A stretch of 64,000 nucleotides of DNA from Pterois miles (Eukaryota; Chordata; Actinopteri; Perciformes; Scorpaenidae): positions 4,970,501 to 5,034,500 of the forward strand of contig CAMQGK010000334.1 in assembly GCA_947000775.1 (NCBI GenBank). Reading direction: 5' to 3'. How positions within the stretch are numbered: position 1 is the stretch's first letter; every line of letters starts with the position of its first letter. The position numbers and the translations under genes are program-made. The notes under the pieces were generated by a model, which was not told where the DNA came from, made no database searches, and worked only from the letters and a program-made list of their open reading frames with translations. Below are positions 13,752 through 25,757 of this stretch, in pieces.

Positions 13752-14019
13752 TCAAACCATTCAAAAGTGAATGATGTGCTAAACTGGACACACTGCATTT
13801 TAAAGCAAATACGCTGTGCTGCTCTACTTGCAGAGCAGGCCTACATGTTGCTGGATACACTCGGTGAAAACACCTGGAGTTCAAAACTTGGGGCGTATCA
13901 GGTCGACTTTCTGGGTTTACATCAGTAAAATAAAACACTGGTTGTGCTAATTCAGTATCCAGAGGATTAGGCATATATAGCTGCAAACAACCATTGTGAT
14001 GTAAAGACATAGAGGAGGT

Positions 14020-14350
14020 GTGTGCTGTAAGGCTTTAATCCCAGTTTCTCCGTGCTTTGTTGACATACCCGGAAATGAGTTAGCCAGATTGTAGCTAAGG
14101 CTAGCAGTTAGCTCACAACTGCTCTCATAAGGCGGTTACAGGTAATAACGCCATCCCGACCAATAGCATCACCACAGAAGCGCAGCATGCACTCTCCAGT
14201 CCCCCCTCAGGTAAACTCTGTCAGCATTTTCTCAGTTGTTTGCTCTGTTAGCTCTGTTAGCACTTTTACATCGGAGCTACCGGTTCGCCGTCGCCATATT
14301 GAGAGCCGTTGAGAGATTAATCACTTTAACATTAGCACTTTAGCACCTTA
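14020..14350 (+). promoter_or_regulatory. Possible first exon or promoter island of unknown transcript
   Basis: Compared with its AT-rich surroundings, this stretch is richer in GC and CpG (for example cggttcgccgtcgcc near 14280). It contains an ATG at 14187 followed by seven codons and a good donor, CCCCTCAG|GTAAAC, at 14210/14211. On the minus strand there is also an ATGGCGACGGCGAACCG|GTAGCT string. It might be a non-coding first exon of the serotonin transporter gene downstream, or belong to an unannotated transcript. No protein is recognised. Confidence 0.25.
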
Positions 14351-14673
14351 GCATCTATGTGTGAACACATAGAAAACAAGTATGCTTCCCCACATTAAAA
14401 TAGGATAAATATTGATATTGATAGACATCTGGTAACTTATTACAGGAAAAATATATCCCTTTGTGATATATTTAATATGACTAAATAATGGTTATACAAA
14501 CGTTATATCACATATTGTCCAGAAGATGGCGACATTTTTGATGCCCAAGACCCCAAAAAAGAAGAATTGCTGTCATATGGACTACAATTACATTGCAATT
14601 CAGCTTTAATCTAAATAACAATCAGCCCCATCCAGCACCAGTTTTCAGATATAAGTATTGGATGAGTGAGAAC

Positions 14674-14798
14674 CTGTTCAGGAAACCCACCATCTGAGTC
14701 AAAATATGAGCTGGACGGGTCGGAGGGCTTCAGTGTGCTGGAGTGTGGAGCCTCTTTGGGCTGTGAGTCCAGTTCTGCCTGCAGGACTGAGCTGTCAG
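14674..14798. other. Exon-like island open on both strands
   Basis: On the plus strand, an acceptor (ctgttcag) at 14681 and a donor (gctgtcag|gtagat) at 14798/14799 bracket 117 bases. On the minus strand, 14674-14778 is a 105-base phase-0 segment bracketed by cag and GT, reading AELDSQPKEAPHSSTLKPSD and on. Both readings look protein-like in composition. Neither is recognised and no partner exon is certain. Confidence 0.25.
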
Positions 14799-15976
14799 GT
14801 AGATCAGGTGGTGAAAGGATGGAGGGATAACACAGGATGACAGACTGAGAGATGCAGGGCTGGACCCCCCAAAGCTCCCCTCATAGTCTCAGAACCAACA
14901 AAGTACACGCTCCCCCTGTGACTGAACACGTCAAGATGTGATTACTTGTCCTATAGTCCTAAAGTCATAATAGTCATAAATATGTTGAGACCTCTAATAT
15001 TAACATTTTACATGATAGTACCAGACCAAACAACAATAACTAGACTATTTAGACACTGAAGAGTTATTTGGGGATATAAAATATTAATTTAAAATACAGA
15101 TCAACAGTTTATGTGTTCTTGGCCCTCTTCCTGCTTTATTGTGACTGTTTCTCTGTCTTCCTCACAAGCATCCTCTGTAACCCAGGATTCCCTCGCTAAG
15201 ATGACGCATGCCTTGGCTTTAGATAATGTGAGGTAATAGCATGTCATGTTGAATGCCATATCAGGACTTCTGCCTGAGTAAACAGCACACCAGAGCTCCT
15301 CTCCAGCTCGTCTCTGCTTACTTGTCAATAGGAAAACAACAGTATTTATTTGTATGTATTTGTTGCTTCAATGCTCACAATAAACAATAAACAACAGTAT
15401 TTATTTACAGTAAAGACTGAAATCTGCAGAAACATAGACACAACTATGTAACTGATGTTGTCACATTTCAGCAGACGACCAGAAAATCCAATGAAGAGGA
15501 TAGGTACATTAACTCAGTTTTATGTGCTCAGGAGACAATAGAGATAAGACAAATTTACAATGTGGCCTGCAGAAAACAAACGAAACAAAATCAAATCCCA
15601 TATTTTAGAGATAGCAATGCTGTGTCATGTCCATGTCTGTTTGTCTGTCAGCAGAGAGGGCCAACATGCACATGTCCATGTGTGATTAGACCCGACGTGC
15701 TCTAACAGGCACCAAGGCGTGCGATAGAGGCTCCTGTCAGTCTGATGTTCTTCTGCCGATGTGTGCCGATGCAGATTGACAGGGTTGTATGTTAGAGAAG
15801 GCCAGTGCCATATGATTTGTTGTTATGTTGTTATGCTTTTGACCCTCAGGGGCCACCACACCTCGGCTGAGCAACCACAGCCTTTTTCCCCCGGCAGGTT
15901 GTTTACTCTTCCCCATCCTAGCTCTGGCACTGAGAAGCCATGATAAAACTAGAGGAATCTGAACTGTGAAAAAAGT

Positions 15977-15983
15977 GTATCTG

Positions 15984-16014
<31 letters not shown>

Positions 16015-16015
16015 G
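15977..16015. repeat. (TATC)n microsatellite
   Basis: About nine tandem TATC units in intergenic sequence. Confidence 0.9.
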
Positions 16016-16429
16016 GAAAAATTTGGAGAATTATTGCAGAAAATAACTGAACTGACAGCTGTGTTTCAACACTCAGCATACAATAAGTATGATGATGCAG
16101 CCATACAATATGTCATGCAACACCAGGTTAGACCATTTGGCTGCCACTTGGCTTTTACAGTAGGTGACAATTTTATAATGGTGCTGGATGTCTCTTGTCC
16201 TATCTCTGTGTCATATCCATTTCCCAAAGTAACTTCATTTGATGCACTCTCTCTCCTGCGTGACTGCTGCTCTCTGAATATCCAGTTAGCAGCCTTTTCA
16301 AAGTGTTCAGTGCTAAAAGCGGTGGATTTGATTACAAAGTCTTTTTATTAGGTTTTTCCTAATGAGTGCAGTTAAGCTGCTGTGATTCTCTTCTGCTGTC
16401 TTCCCCAAACTATATTAACATAGGATCAG

Positions 16430-16675
16430 GAAGCCAAGACGGCTCAAGGTGCTATTTATAGCTTTCTATATCAGACTTTTGGAAGTTCAAATGGACTGTC
16501 TGCTCCTTGGTTTGAACAGGACCATGGCTCTTTTCCAGCTCCGACCCATCTGTTTATTGACTTTATATTATTCTATTCATTCTATCTTCTGTATTTTCTG
16601 TCTAGCTTTTGTCTTTTATTGTGAACTACTTTTCGATGTCGGATATAGAAAGGAGCTTTATAGATAAACTTTACT
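16430..16675 (+). repeat. Possible retroelement 3' tail
   Basis: The end (aggagctttatagataaact followed by ttactttg) resembles the 3' tails of fish non-LTR elements that end in a 'gtgctatataaataaactt' type motif. Family identity is not established. Confidence 0.35.
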
Positions 16676-17828
16676 TTGTGAAGCATGCATGGAAAATGAG
16701 AAATTGTAAACACAGACATGGAAAATGTCCCCAGCTTAACATTTAGAGGTGTGACAGCTTGTTGAAGCCCCATGGCAGTCGACCTTGTGGTGAGATTGCT
16801 CCATCCACTGTAATCACTTCTTTTCATATATTTTTCAAATATCTCAACTCAAGTTGATATTTAAATATATTCTGGTACATATAGACTACCCTGATTGTGC
16901 GGATATAGAGCTCTACATATGGCATCATGGTTATTGAAAGATGATGAACAGCAGACATAAATCTTAGTAACGGTTATTGTGACATCACTTTGCTGGGAAA
17001 CCTGTTGCTTGAACAGAATACAGATGTTTTATCACAAGCTCACAATTTTATTGTGAAAATCCAGCTGAACTTTTAGATACTTTGCTGCATGTAGAAGCCT
17101 CAACAGTACATTGGTCTCTCTTTTCAAGTTTTTTTTTATGTATCAGATGTACAACAATTACAACAAAGCAGTCATTGGCATCAAAGTCTTGGGTCTCAGG
17201 TTCCCCATAATATTGTTCATGTGAAATTACATGTAAAATGAGACTCTAAGACCTAAAATAGTGCAAGTTAAATTATTGCTCTAAATGTAAACATAAAGAA
17301 ATATTGTTGGAATATCAGAACTTGAAACCTCGTGGAAAATTATATATTAAAATCCTCCTGTTAGATACTTGAAAGTCCAGTTCACTGATCTGGTGCATGC
17401 TTTGATAGTGTGAATGTGATTTACAACAATAAAGTTCAGCAAAAGGTGACCACGGTGAGCCCCAATGACCATCAACATCAGCATTTACTTTGCTGGACAC
17501 CCCGTTACTGTTACATCTGAATTAAATCGAGTTGTGCCAAAACCACACAATGTGAATCACAGTAATGAATGGAATGAATCAAACGTGAGCAAAACAGCAG
17601 TACCGTCAGTCTAAGCCACAGGTTAACTCACATCCATCTTATTGATCAGGAACACATGGGGCCTCTAAATCAGCTGAGCTCCTTTGGATGAGATCTTTCT
17701 CCACTAACTGGTATCCCCAAGTGTCCGCTGCAGCTCCACCAACTCCTCCCACTGCTCCCTGTCATCATCACAGGAGAAACATCCTCCTCTCTGTGGAGCT
17801 GCTCCTCTGACTGACTTTTCACAGTCCG

Positions 17829-18489
17829 ATGCCCCGACAGGACTCAGCAGTCATGGCCGGCAGTCTGACCCGCCAAGGCTCCCCGAACCCCGGCTACAGC
17901 TCCAACAATGCGGTCCCGGTCCCGGTGCCGGTCATCACACAGACGGACTCCAGGGACAAATGGAGCAAAAAGATGGATTTTCTCTTGTCTGTCATTGGTT
18001 TTGCGGTGGACCTGGGAAATGTTTGGAGATTTCCGTATGTATGTTATCAAAACGGTGGCGGTAAGTGTTTTAGAGATTTTAAACCAGCTTCATTTCATAA
18101 GTTAGGATTTGTATAACTTGAGCCTCTTGGCAAAAACTTTTATATTGTCTTCACATCGATTTTGCTCAAAATGGCTTTAAATTATTCAGAAATAGACAGA
18201 AGCTGCGCATCTGGCAGCGCATCTGTCCATGGTGCTGAAGTGCGCATCTGCTTCACACCACTTCAAAGTTTTTACACTTTTCCAACGACCTAGCCTGTTT
18301 TGACTTAGACTTGTTTTTTTTCCTTCCAGTAAAGGAGGTTTTATGAAAGAAAAACCTCTTTTTTTGTTTTAGTGAATACTATTAGGCCTACTACTCTTAC
18401 TAATAATAATACATGTGTATAATAATACTAATACTAATACGGCTACTAATACTAATACTAATAATAATAGTAGTAGTAGTAGTAATAAT

Positions 18490-18525
<36 letters not shown>

Positions 18526-20111
18526 CTGCTGAGATTGGTTTAGTCATTATGTATTTTGTTTGGAAAAGGTAGCACTATAATTACATCAACATAACCAAAC
18601 CACTCAACCTTTCAGCAAGGCTATTCAAAGTGCTGCAAGTAAGACACAAAAAGCCACTGACACGAAACAATAAAAAAAAGATGTAAAAACGGAATAAACC
18701 TTTATGAAGAAGATTACGTCGACATTTCATTTTCTAATTTTGTGTGTGAATACACACTAAGTGTGTCAGAAGCGTCCATGACATAGCCTTGATATGTTCT
18801 TGTCCATGATTTGGTCAAATAAATTTTTTGTAAGTCTTGTGAATCGTTAATAAATGAAATATTATTAGCAAATGTCAAAAAATGAGACAAATGAGAAGTG
18901 TCATTTTCACATTTTCATTCATATTTAATTTTTTCAAAATCCAGATTCAAGCCTTCTTAAGTCCTCATGAACACTTATAGTTATCAGGATATTCATATTC
19001 AGCCCTACATAACATGTCGTCATGCATCTCTGTGCAGGTGCTTTCCTTATTCCCTACATTTTGATGGCCATCTTTGGTGGTGTACCGCTCTTTTACATGG
19101 AGCTGGCACTGGGACAGTTCCACAGAACTGGAGCCATATCCATATGGAAACACATCTGTCCCATTTTCAAAGGTAAGGCCTCACAATATGCTGCTCTACA
19201 GCAGATAATCAGGTAGTTACCTGACTCAGTGACAGGGTTATACTCATTTTTAATCTCAATTCTAATACAAATATTGTCACAAAGTAATCTGATAACTCTA
19301 AATGTGTCTTCGGAGAGAGCCAGTGAAGTTTTCTAACCCTCCCTCCTCTGTTTCAGGTATAGGTTATGCCATCTGTATCATCGCCCTGTATGTGTCCTTC
19401 TACTACAACACCATCATCGCCTGGGCCCTCTTCTACTTCTACTCCTCTTTCTCAACCATCTTGCCTTGGACAAACTGCGACAATGTGTGGAACACCCCCG
19501 ACTGCACCAACTATTTTGGGAATGACAACGTCACCTGGACGAATTCCTCCAGGTCTCCGGCAGAGGAATTTTACACGTAAGTGCATGTAAGTGTGAGTTA
19601 CAGAAACCACATATATAAATAGCTTTACAGTAATACTCTACACAAATAGTGTCGGCTGATGATTTATGTGTTATACTATTACAGGAGGAATGTTCTTGAG
19701 ATGCACAAGTCATCAGGGCTGAAAAACGTCGGGGGTGTTCGCTGGCAGTTGATGCTTTGCCTTTTTCTCATTTTCACCATTGTATACTTCAGCCTCTGGA
19801 AGGGTGTGAAGACTTCAGGGAAGGTAACACATTGCAGTTGCTTTACTACTATAATACTATAGAAGATGTGCATCTATCTATGATCTCTGTTTCTCCTCCT
19901 GATTAATCTTTTTTCTTCCACACCAGGTAGTGTGGGTTACTGCCACCTTGCCCTACATTGTGCTTTTCATCCTGCTAATTCGAGGCGCCACTCTGCCAGG
20001 AGCCTGGAGAGGTGTGGTGTTTTACCTGAAACCCCAGTGGGGGAAGCTGCTGGAGACCAGTGTGAGTTGTACAAAGTTGGTCAGTCAGCTGGTTTGTCAG
20101 AAAAGGACACA

Positions 20112-20171
<60 letters not shown>

Positions 20172-20220
20172 CTCTATCTATCTATCTATCTATCTGTCTA
20201 TCTATCTATCTATCTATCTA

Positions 20221-20256
<36 letters not shown>

Positions 20257-20260
20257 TCTA

Positions 20261-20320
<60 letters not shown>

Positions 20321-23300
20321 GCTATCTATCTATCTATCTAGCGGTTTAATATATACCTTCATTCATTTCTACAAACCAGTCCCAATCTGCCTATACTGTA
20401 TGTATGTATTTTTGGATCTATGAAATGTCCTCATCTTTCTCTCTGGCTCTCTGCAGTTGTTTGCTAAACATGTGTGAGTGCTTTGGTCAGAGGGGGAATA
20501 TGGATGAGACGAAATGAGATGCATAAATAAGCCACAGAGCAGGATAATAAGATGCATAATTGGTTTAGATTTTCTGCCTATTAACAAAGGCCTCCCTTTC
20601 TGTCTCACACCAATATCCAACGCTGCCCTCTTCTTTTTAATGCCGAATGCATGCTGCTCTTCAGATCTCCCTGCGTACAGCTGTGAGGCAACTAGATCTT
20701 TATACGACTGACACAACACCTCTCCTGCTTGATGAATTGTACTGAGGGATCAGAACACAAAAATAAAAATTTGAAGCTATTTATTTCATTTGTTGGGTGA
20801 CATTAAATCAATGATAAAAAAGACCTGCCAGAAACCGGTGTTAGAAAAATTGTATTTGTATGCTGTTAATTGCCCATAAACAACCTAAAGCACTGCTGAA
20901 ACTTGGAGTCCCAGATATTGTAATGTCTCTTTCTGTCTTTTAGGTGTGGGTGGATGCCGCTGCTCAGATATTCTTCTCTCTGGGACCCGGGTTTGGGGTA
21001 CTTCTGGCTCTCTCCAGCTACAACCCTTTTACAAATAACTGCTATCGGTAAGAGCTGAGCTGTAGACCAACGACACCCTGAGTCATGGGAACCTATATTT
21101 GTGGCTGAACACCTCCTGTTGAATTTAAGTTAATGAGTTCAGTGCACAGTACACAGTCAGAACTCTAAGAGAAGTTGTGGGATTTCTTGCTCATGCATTA
21201 CATAAGATGGTCTGGTTGAGACAATGTTATCAGAGGCAGGAGTGGTGCCTACTACATGGTAGGTATGAATGCCAGACTGTGACTAATAGTGTGTGTGGCT
21301 GATGTGGATAGTAGAGCAGAGTGGCATGTGAAGAAACACACAGATTGTGAGGGAAACTGGACGCTGCCGCTGCTTGACCATCAAACATCCAAACCCATTA
21401 CAAGAATATAATGATTCCCTCCTCAGTGTGATAATAATGATGTTTTTCAATACTGACTTCCATACCCTTTGTTTGTTGTTTTTGCATTTTGTTTTTGATC
21501 GAACAATTATATAATATATGCATTCTTTATTATTAAGTTGTCTTCTTAGTACCTGACAAACTGCCAATTTCAGCTCAAATCATTTTCAATGTACAATGTA
21601 TTTCTTAATGTTTAAATGCTGCCTGGAGAGTACTGAGCGTTCCGTTGATTGACACTTGGTTATTACCACAAAGACATGTTTTACATCTCTAATGAAAACA
21701 CAACAGACAGTACATCCTATGATAGGGTCTTCCTCATTAGTATTGTTGTGAGATGTCTATGGTTACTAGTCAGGAGTATATACGTGTGTCAGACACAAAG
21801 CTGAAGAGAAAATATGAAGGAGCTGATTAAACAAAAGTCAGAGGGGTCAGCAAAGAGTTGAACAGCTATCACCTGAGACAACACTACTTCTGAACAGCGT
21901 CTCCAATGAAAATGAAATATTTGAGTCAAAGAAGAATTGTATGAATGATAATTATTATGCTGTTTGTCCTTGAATGGGGTTTAATTTCTTCTTCAACAGT
22001 GACGCCATTGTGACCAGCTTGGTAAACTGTCTGACCAGCTTTGTGTCAGGGTTTGTGATCTTTACGGTGCTGGGCTACATGGCAGAGATGAGGAAGGTGG
22101 AGGTGGAGGATGTGGCCAAAGATAAAGGTCAGCAAATTAGTTTTACATTAAAAATCATGAACTCAATTATGCTATGCTAGCAAATGCTGATCTCTTCATC
22201 TCTTCATATTCAATATTTTCATGCTTTCAGGACCAAGTTTACTCTTCATCACGTATCCAGAAGCCATTACAAACATGGTGGGCTCAACCTTTTTTGCGAT
22301 TATCTTTTTTGTGATGATGATCACGCTGGGATTGGACAGCACGGTATGAACATGGTGACCACAGGGTCACTTTTAGTGTAACAGAAAATGATTCAGCTGT
22401 AGTGATATCAGTTTTACTGGAGTGTGAGATTTTACCTGATATAAAACTAAAATGTACAAGCCACTATGTAATACTGTATATTTAAAACTTTCTAACAGAG
22501 ACAACAATCTGTGTTTTCAGTTTGGCGGGCTGGAGGCGATCATCACTGCTGTGCTGGATGAATACCCAGATCATTTCTCTCACAGGCGTGAACTTTTTGT
22601 TCTGGGCTTGGTAGTTGTCTGCTTTTTGGGCTCTCTAAGCACCCTTACAAATGTAAGTTCTTCACATTTTAAAGCAGTTTAACCAAAGAGAACAAAATTC
22701 AGCCACTCGATAGTTCAAATTATTATCTCCAAACACATATACTGTAAGGTTTAGGCTGTTCTGGATACATAAAAACCGGCAGTCTTATGATAGATTATGC
22801 TATTAGTCAGTGTGTAATGTTATTGACAGGGTGGTGCCTATGTGGTGAAGCTGCTTGAGGAATTTGGAGTAGGATGCTCCATTATTGCTGTGGGTTTCCT
22901 TGAGGCCATTGCGGTTTCCTGGTTCTACGGTAAACAAGAGATTATTATCGACTGGCAAATTCATATATCTGCAATGTAAATAGATGACCCTTGATAATCC
23001 AATACACTGTTAGCATATGAAAAATCATGTCTCATGTTTATTTGGTTGCTTTCAGGTATCAAAAGGTTTAGCAGTGATGTTCAGTCCATGTTGGGCAAAT
23101 CTCCGGGATTATTCTGGAAGGTGTGCTGGGTCGCTATCAGTCCAGCGTTTCTAGCGGTGAGCTTTGAAAATATTGTGATTTTTACAACAAGATGAGTTAA
23201 ATGTACACAATGCTACCACTTAAGGTAAGAAATATTCAGCATATAGTCCTTTAATAAGATCAAATAGGCATCATCCATTTAAGTCATTCGGAGATCAATG

Positions 23301-23991
23301 GGCAGATCAGAAGACTACTGGACCAATGGGCCTTTGAAGACCTAATAGCTGACCCCCCTTCTGGAGATTAAACCCTCCTCTATATGATATATCCTACTCA
23401 AAACATATATTGCAAAACACGCAAATGTCAAATCCCACCTCTACATATAGTTTGCTGCTTCTCTCTCATTTGCATCCACCTCTCTTGTTGTCTTCCTGCT
23501 GACATTTTGCATTATTACACTTCCTTGACTTCCTTTCTATATTTATTTTACAATATATGGAGGTGTGACAGATATATTACCCCTCTCTGATAGTATTTCC
23601 TACATTTACATATGGAAATGTTAAATATGGTGATGTTATGTGTATCCAAACTCTTCCAGTGTATTATAGTGAGCTCCCTGCTGAAAGCGCCACCCCTCAC
23701 GCTGTTCGACTATAAGTACCCTGACTGGAGCATCACAGTGGGATACATCATTGGCTTCTCATCCTTCATGTGGATCCCCATCTACATGGTCTACAAGCTG
23801 GTGTGGACCCCTGGCTCTCTCAAACAGGTCAGTGGAAGTGTGCAAAATGCTGAAAACATGAACACATTTCCTTTAAATTAACCTCTAACCGTATGTTTTT
23901 TCTTCCTTAGAGGTTGACGGTGTGTCTCAGACCAGAGAGGACCATACCAGACATCCACGCTGACAGCCTCAACATGGCTACTGTGCCATAA
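17829..23991 (+). CDS. slc6a4b: Sodium-dependent serotonin transporter (SLC6 family), probably the b paralogue
   Basis: Thirteen coding exons: 17829-18060, 19038-19172, 19357-19576, 19685-19823, 19927-20061, 20944-21047, 22000-22127, 22231-22343, 22521-22652, 22830-22929, 23056-23156, 23660-23827, 23911-23991. They splice with GT-AG boundaries to 595 codons. The product is a 12-helix plasma-membrane transporter that takes up serotonin with sodium and chloride. TM1 reads VDLGNVWRFPY with substrate aspartate D61 (human D98). TM3 has YYNTIIAW, TM6 FFSLGPGFGVLL and TM8 GLDSTF. The second outer loop keeps two cysteines and three N-glycosylation sequons. The N-terminus is about 37 residues shorter than in human. 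Start choice: the ATG at 17829 follows an acceptor (ttttcacag) at 17824, implying an upstream non-coding exon; the ATG at 17853 is an alternative. Odd residues: F58, V135, G404 and V460 at human positions 95, 172, 441 and 497. SERT identity is firm; the b assignment rests on neighbours. Confidence 0.93.
18404..18525. repeat. (AAT)n-rich microsatellite
   Basis: Interrupted AAT/ACT/AGT trinucleotide repeat in the first coding-region intron of slc6a4. Confidence 0.9.
20112..20341 (+). repeat. 230-base (TATC)n tetranucleotide array
   Basis: A long TATC array interrupted by TGTC blocks begins only 51 bases downstream of the slc6a4 exon 19927-20061 donor. The long open frames reading SIYLSIYLS are repeat artefacts. 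The interspersed TGTC blocks suggest repeated expansion or conversion. Confidence 0.97.
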
Positions 23992-25392
23992 AAACCTCAA
24001 CACATGATAAACACCCCTGCTTGTAGTTTCTATTCAAACCACAGTTTTGTTTAAGTTATTTGTGACCAAACCTGAACATGATCTGACATTGTGATGTCAA
24101 ATTCACTGCACATGTACAATCTGTAAAATGGTAAATGCTGCTGAATTTGTGATTCCAAGAAGAAATGAGATAGCAATACTCACCTTACTGTATGGTCTGT
24201 CCGTATTCAGATCTATAGCTTCACATGTTGCCATTTTCAAGTGTTCGGAGTCAGTAGGGATGACATAAAGGGTCCTAATGGTCTACTTTCCCCCTTAATC
24301 AGCTGTCTTTATCTCACAAGAACAATATGCCAAGGAAAATAAAAATATGTATTTCTATATGTGACATTCAGCACATCATTTCTATTGCATGGACCTGTTT
24401 TCTTCTGTTGAAATTGTAGTTTGTGAACATTAGATGAAACAGTGGAAACACCAGTGTAGCACTTGGAGCAACAGTGAAGTTAACACGGTTTTTCACCACC
24501 AGAATATTCATGGCAGCAGTGTTTTGCCTGTAATGAAAACCTTTATTCAGTGGGCTGTTTATCCACTCAGTGGACAACATGTGCTACAGTATGTCAGCTG
24601 ATGTTCCTCACACCCAATATTACCAGCTCTACTGTATTTCTTTGTAGCAATTCGAACAGATATTGTGTGTGGTGAATCTAAGTCTCTACACAGTTTTGTG
24701 AAAGATTTAATAGGACCAAACCTAAATCAGTTTGACAGTAAATAAGTTGCCAATGCTGTTTTATTTCACATTTAGTAGATCTGTAATGCAGTGCTTGCAT
24801 GGGATTTCATGCCAGCTGCCAGATATATCTGCTGAAAATGTCCTCTTTTTCCCTACAAGTGTTTGTAATGGAGATCTGTGTGCCACTCAGACAAAGATTA
24901 GTTAATTTTCACAAAAATGTCATTATGAATCTTACAGTTATGTGTATTGTTTTAGTATCGGCATTATACAAAGCAGAGCCTATATACTGCCTGGAGAGAC
25001 AGTACAATATGTGCAGTTGGACTATGTACAACTGTGAAATTGTTTTTTTTTATATTCAAAATTTACTTTTTGATCTTGTCTGTTGACTTCATTTAACTCT
25101 TGTTTTGCCTTAATCTGCCTGAATATTACACTGTATGTACAAAAACTGTAAAGGTTGTATTGATATTGTGCCTCTCCAATGTTTTCACTCTCTTATTTAA
25201 GACTGTTCAAATGTTTTTTGCAGATGCATAATATCACTTGTGTCTCTGCCACATGTTAAACTGATCTAAAAGCGCTTTATACTTTATTTATATTCAGAGA
25301 ATAACGTGATGAGCAAGGTGATGATTGTTGTGTGATTTCAGTCCTTTTCAGCCTGGTTTATGTACTAGTCAGGTGTGTATAAATTAATTAAA
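23992..25392 (+). terminator. slc6a4 3' UTR and poly(A) signals
   Basis: AATAAA at 24338-24343 and ATTAAA at 25387-25392 are candidate poly(A) signals after the stop codon at 23989. Which is used cannot be told from sequence. No other gene is visible. Confidence 0.5.
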
Positions 25393-25704
25393 GTATGCAT
25401 TACATATTTCATTTTTGTGCCTCTTTTCATTCCTGGAGGTTAAACATGAACAAACCAAAACATTAAGCCACATTCCACTATCTATATCACAACAGGCACT
25501 GTATTTTGCCTGAAATGTTTACATGTAATGGAACCACATGAGAGATTTACTCTTGTAAATCTCCATATGGTGATCTTCATCTCTTTGTAATGGCTGTTGG
25601 CTGTTGCTGCTCACCTCTATTAGATATTCTAATTAACAAGCTAATTTGCAATATCCAGAATCCATCAACATACAAGGGAATAGAGCAGCCTCTACCTGCA
25701 CACA

Positions 25705-25757
<53 letters not shown>

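Noticed and set aside
13651..14010. 119-codon minus-strand frame with an IYIYIY tract
   Set aside because: It crosses the TA microsatellite and has no family resemblance.
15101..15328. 75-codon minus-strand frame
   Set aside because: No recognised domain or splice context, and it contains an AATAAA string; more likely non-coding.
16034..16351. 105-codon plus-strand frame
   Set aside because: Single open frame beside a microsatellite with no splice sites, domain or homologue that I recognise.
19930..20349. 139- and 129-codon open frames rich in SIYLSIYLS
   Set aside because: Translation of the TATC microsatellite running on from a slc6a4 exon; the splice donor at 20062 ends the coding part.
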